Of a DNA stretch of 64,000 nt, positions 62,087-64,000 are shown piece by piece. The position numbers and the translations under genes are program-made. The stretch comes from Burkholderiales bacterium (GTDB taxonomy: Bacteria > Pseudomonadota > Gammaproteobacteria > Burkholderiales > Casimicrobiaceae), in assembly GCA_025927765.1 (NCBI GenBank), contig JAICKU010000002.1, forward strand, positions 51,853 to 115,852, given 5' to 3'. Every line of letters begins with the position of its first letter. Positions within the stretch are counted from its first letter, which is position 1. The notes beneath the pieces are model-generated. The model was not told the DNA's origin, did not search any database, and saw nothing but the letters and a program-made list of their open reading frames with translations.

Positions 62087-62848
62087 ATGACGGCGGCCCT
62101 CGCCCTGTCGATTGCACCGGAGGTGCAATCGGAGGCGCTTCGCGAGCGCGTGCAGGTGCTCGAATCGCGCTCCGGCGTGCGCGAGGTGCTGCTCGTCACC
62201 GAGGCCTGCGCGCCCGACGCGCGCGAGCAGCACGTGGTGATCGTGCTGGGCGGCGCGGGCGGTGGCTTCGCCGTCGTCTCGCACGACGGCCTGCCTCATG
62301 TGTATGGCGGCCTGCCGCTCGAGCAGCGGCAACGCCTCGCCAATGCGATCAACGGCGCAGTGATTGCGCTGTCGCCGCCGTCCGACCAGCCGGTGATGGA
62401 TCGCGACTGGCGGCTGTCGAACCAACACGTGTGCGACCTGCAGGCTGCCGTGCACTGGGCGCGCGCGCAATGGCCGGACGCGAAGACGTGGGTGCTCGGC
62501 ATGAACAACGGCGCGCTGTCGGCGGCGGTGGCGACCGCGAGCATCGACGACCTCGCCGGCGCGGTGCTGCTGTCGTGCGTCGACGAAGCACTCGACCAGC
62601 CGCAAAAATCCGAGCGCATGCGCGTGCTGGCCGTGCGTCACCGCGCAGTGGCGGCGAGTGCGCATGCCGGCGTTGCGAACTGCGCGCGGCGGACGCTCGT
62701 CCGCGTGCACGACGAGCGCCGCGCGGCCGTGCATGCGCTCGGCCGCGACCCGGTGCAGGCGCCGCACTTCAATGGCAAGGAACGGCAGGTCGTGGACGTC
62801 GTCGCGCGGTGGATCGTGACCGGCGACGCGCCCGACGAGATTCGGTGA
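62087..62848 (+). CDS. Alpha/beta-hydrolase-like protein lacking the Ser nucleophile
   Basis: HVVIVLGGAGGGFAVVSHDGLPHVYGG...TWVLGMNNGALSAAVATASIDDLAGAVLLSCVDEA; the nucleophile elbow reads GxNxG. Confidence 0.65.
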   Translation: MTAALALSIAPEVQSEALRERVQVLESRSGVREVLLVTEACAPDAREQHVVIVLGGAGGGFAVVSHDGLPHVYGGLPLEQRQRLANAINGAVIALSPPSDQPVMDRDWRLSNQHVCDLQAAVHWARAQWPDAKTWVLGMNNGALSAAVATASIDDLAGAVLLSCVDEALDQPQKSERMRVLAVRHRAVAASAHAGVANCARRTLVRVHDERRAAVHALGRDPVQAPHFNGKERQVVDVVARWIVTGDAPDEIR

Positions 62849-63008
62849 ACCGGTGAAGCGACAGTCAGCGATGCCTTCGAGAGCATGGCGCGGCGACACC
62901 GGGTGGAAGGATCCCGCGCGAACCCGGACAGGACGCGAAGTTGGCGTGGACGCGCCAGGGAAACCAAGACCGAAGGGGCCGGCAACGGCTCGCAGTCGTT
63001 CGACCGGG

Positions 63009-63045
63009 GGCGCGCGGCGGTGTCCGTGCCGCGCGCCGATTTTTT
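63009..63045 (+). terminator. Rho-independent terminator in the nrdA-nrdB interval
   Basis: ggcgcgcggc-ggtgtccgt-gccgcgcgcc perfect 10-bp stem followed by gaTTTTTT. Confidence 0.8.
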
Positions 63046-63143
63046 CCCGGCACGAAGTCCCTGGAGTCGGCCACCGCTTCGCATCGATGCGCGGCATCGG
63101 CGCGACGGCGGCCCGTCAATCACCTCGCGAAAGGAGGATCCTG

Positions 63144-63407
63144 TTGGCTCGCTACGAGTACGCACCGCGCCACGTGGTGGAAGCGCGCTGGCTCGGTGAC
63201 TACAAGGTCTGGCTGGAATTCAACGATGGCCGCAAGGGCGTCGTCGATCTCGCGGACGAGCTGCATGGCGAAGAGCTCGAGCCGCTGCGCGATCGGCATC
63301 GCTTCTCGCAGTTCTACCTCGACTACGGGCTGGCGTCGATCGCCTGGCTCGAGGGCCAGGATTTCACGCCGGAATTCCTCTACGACAAATTGACGCCGAT
63401 GCATTGA
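63144..63407 (+). CDS. DUF2442 domain-containing protein
   Basis: [86 protein letters not shown] aaggagg before a TTG start. Confidence 0.82.
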   Translation: MARYEYAPRHVVEARWLGDYKVWLEFNDGRKGVVDLADELHGEELEPLRDRHRFSQFYLDYGLASIAWLEGQDFTPEFLYDKLTPMH

Positions 63408-63483
63408 CGGCCACGAGGAGCGTCGCTCGCGGCGCTCCTCCATCGACCCGCTTCACGAAAAGAACACGAACACCGGAGACACC

Positions 63484-64000
63484 ATGCTGAGTTTCGACGA
63501 CGACCTTGCCGCCGCGCCCGCCCCTCGCGCAACGCCCCTGCCCGCGCCCATGCCGCGGACAGGCGCCGCGGGCATCGCGAGCGCGCGCGCGACGACCGAT
63601 GCGCCGAGCGCCCACGCCGATGCGACACCCTCGGCGTTCCGCCGCGTGCGCGTCGAGGACAAGCGCGTGATCAATGGGCAGGCCGACGTCAACCAGCTCG
63701 TCCCGTTCAAGTACAAGTGGGCGTGGGACAAGTACCTCGCGGGCTGCGCGAACCACTGGATGCCGCAGGAAATCAACATGCAGCGCGACATCGAGCTGTG
63801 GAAGAATCCGGCGGGCCTCACCGACGACGAACGGCTCATCGTCAAGCGCAACCTCGGCTTCTTCGTCACCGCCGACAGTCTCGCGGCGAACAACATCGTG
63901 CTCGGCACGTATCGCCACATCTGCGCGCCCGAGTGCCGGCAGTACCTGCTGCGCCAGGCGTTCGAGGAGGCGATCCACACGCACGCCTACCAGTACATCG
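63484..64000 (+). CDS. nrdB: Ribonucleoside-diphosphate reductase subunit beta (partial, runs off window)
   Basis: [17 protein letters not shown]...[56 protein letters not shown]...[13 protein letters not shown]. Confidence 0.95.
   Translation, partial: MLSFDDDLAAAPAPRATPLPAPMPRTGAAGIASARATTDAPSAHADATPSAFRRVRVEDKRVINGQADVNQLVPFKYKWAWDKYLAGCANHWMPQEINMQRDIELWKNPAGLTDDERLIVKRNLGFFVTADSLAANNIVLGTYRHICAPECRQYLLRQAFEEAIHTHAYQYI

Noticed and set aside
57705-62117. 1470-aa minus-strand ORF opposite nrdA
   Set aside because: Arg/His/Asp-rich composition typical of the antisense frame of a high-GC gene; overlaps a clearly real nrdA with intein; no recognisable domain.
62853-63143. N-terminal extension of the DUF2442 ORF (MKRQSAMPSRAWRGDTGWKDP...)
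   Set aside because: Crosses a perfect intrinsic terminator, has no domain-like sequence, and a good RBS (aaggagg) lies right before the TTG at 63144.

Overview
High-GC chromosomal window whose gene content and order look betaproteobacterial (Burkholderiales-like). I see no tRNA, rRNA, CRISPR array or prophage. Left to right: (1) rseB (partial)-rseA-rpoE and an L-asparaginase II. (2) A minus-strand central-carbon block: prpE, acuI, zapE, lpd, sucB/odhB, sucA/odhA, gltA, sdhE, sdhB, sdhA, sdhD, sdhC and a GntR regulator, facing a plus-strand block of mdh, prpB, prpC, prpD, a DUF3617 protein and acnA. (3) A DMT transporter, an Ala/Lys-rich LEA-like lipoprotein, a TonB-like protein, ttcA, a GST, an SDR, an MFS transporter, msrB and an esterase. 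(4) An accessory catabolic region with two sulfatases, a TctC protein, a SsuABC/TauABC-like transporter with two permeases and a small membrane protein, a GntR regulator, a substrate-binding protein, and an AKR / amidohydrolase / D-lyxose isomerase-like / SDR operon. (5) A fused indolepyruvate:ferredoxin oxidoreductase-like protein, a Tat-type phosphoesterase, an Lhr-type helicase and a PdeM-like nuclease separated by unrelated genes. (6) nrdA, interrupted in frame by a 374-aa intein with a LAGLIDADG endonuclease, then a hydrolase-like gene, a structured intergenic region, a DUF2442 gene and nrdB (partial). The most striking observations are the intein, whose +1 extein residue reads as Gly instead of Cys/Ser/Thr, and a family of at least five dispersed GGGTCnGACTC-type palindromes at gene boundaries, several supplying start or stop codons to neighbouring ORFs.
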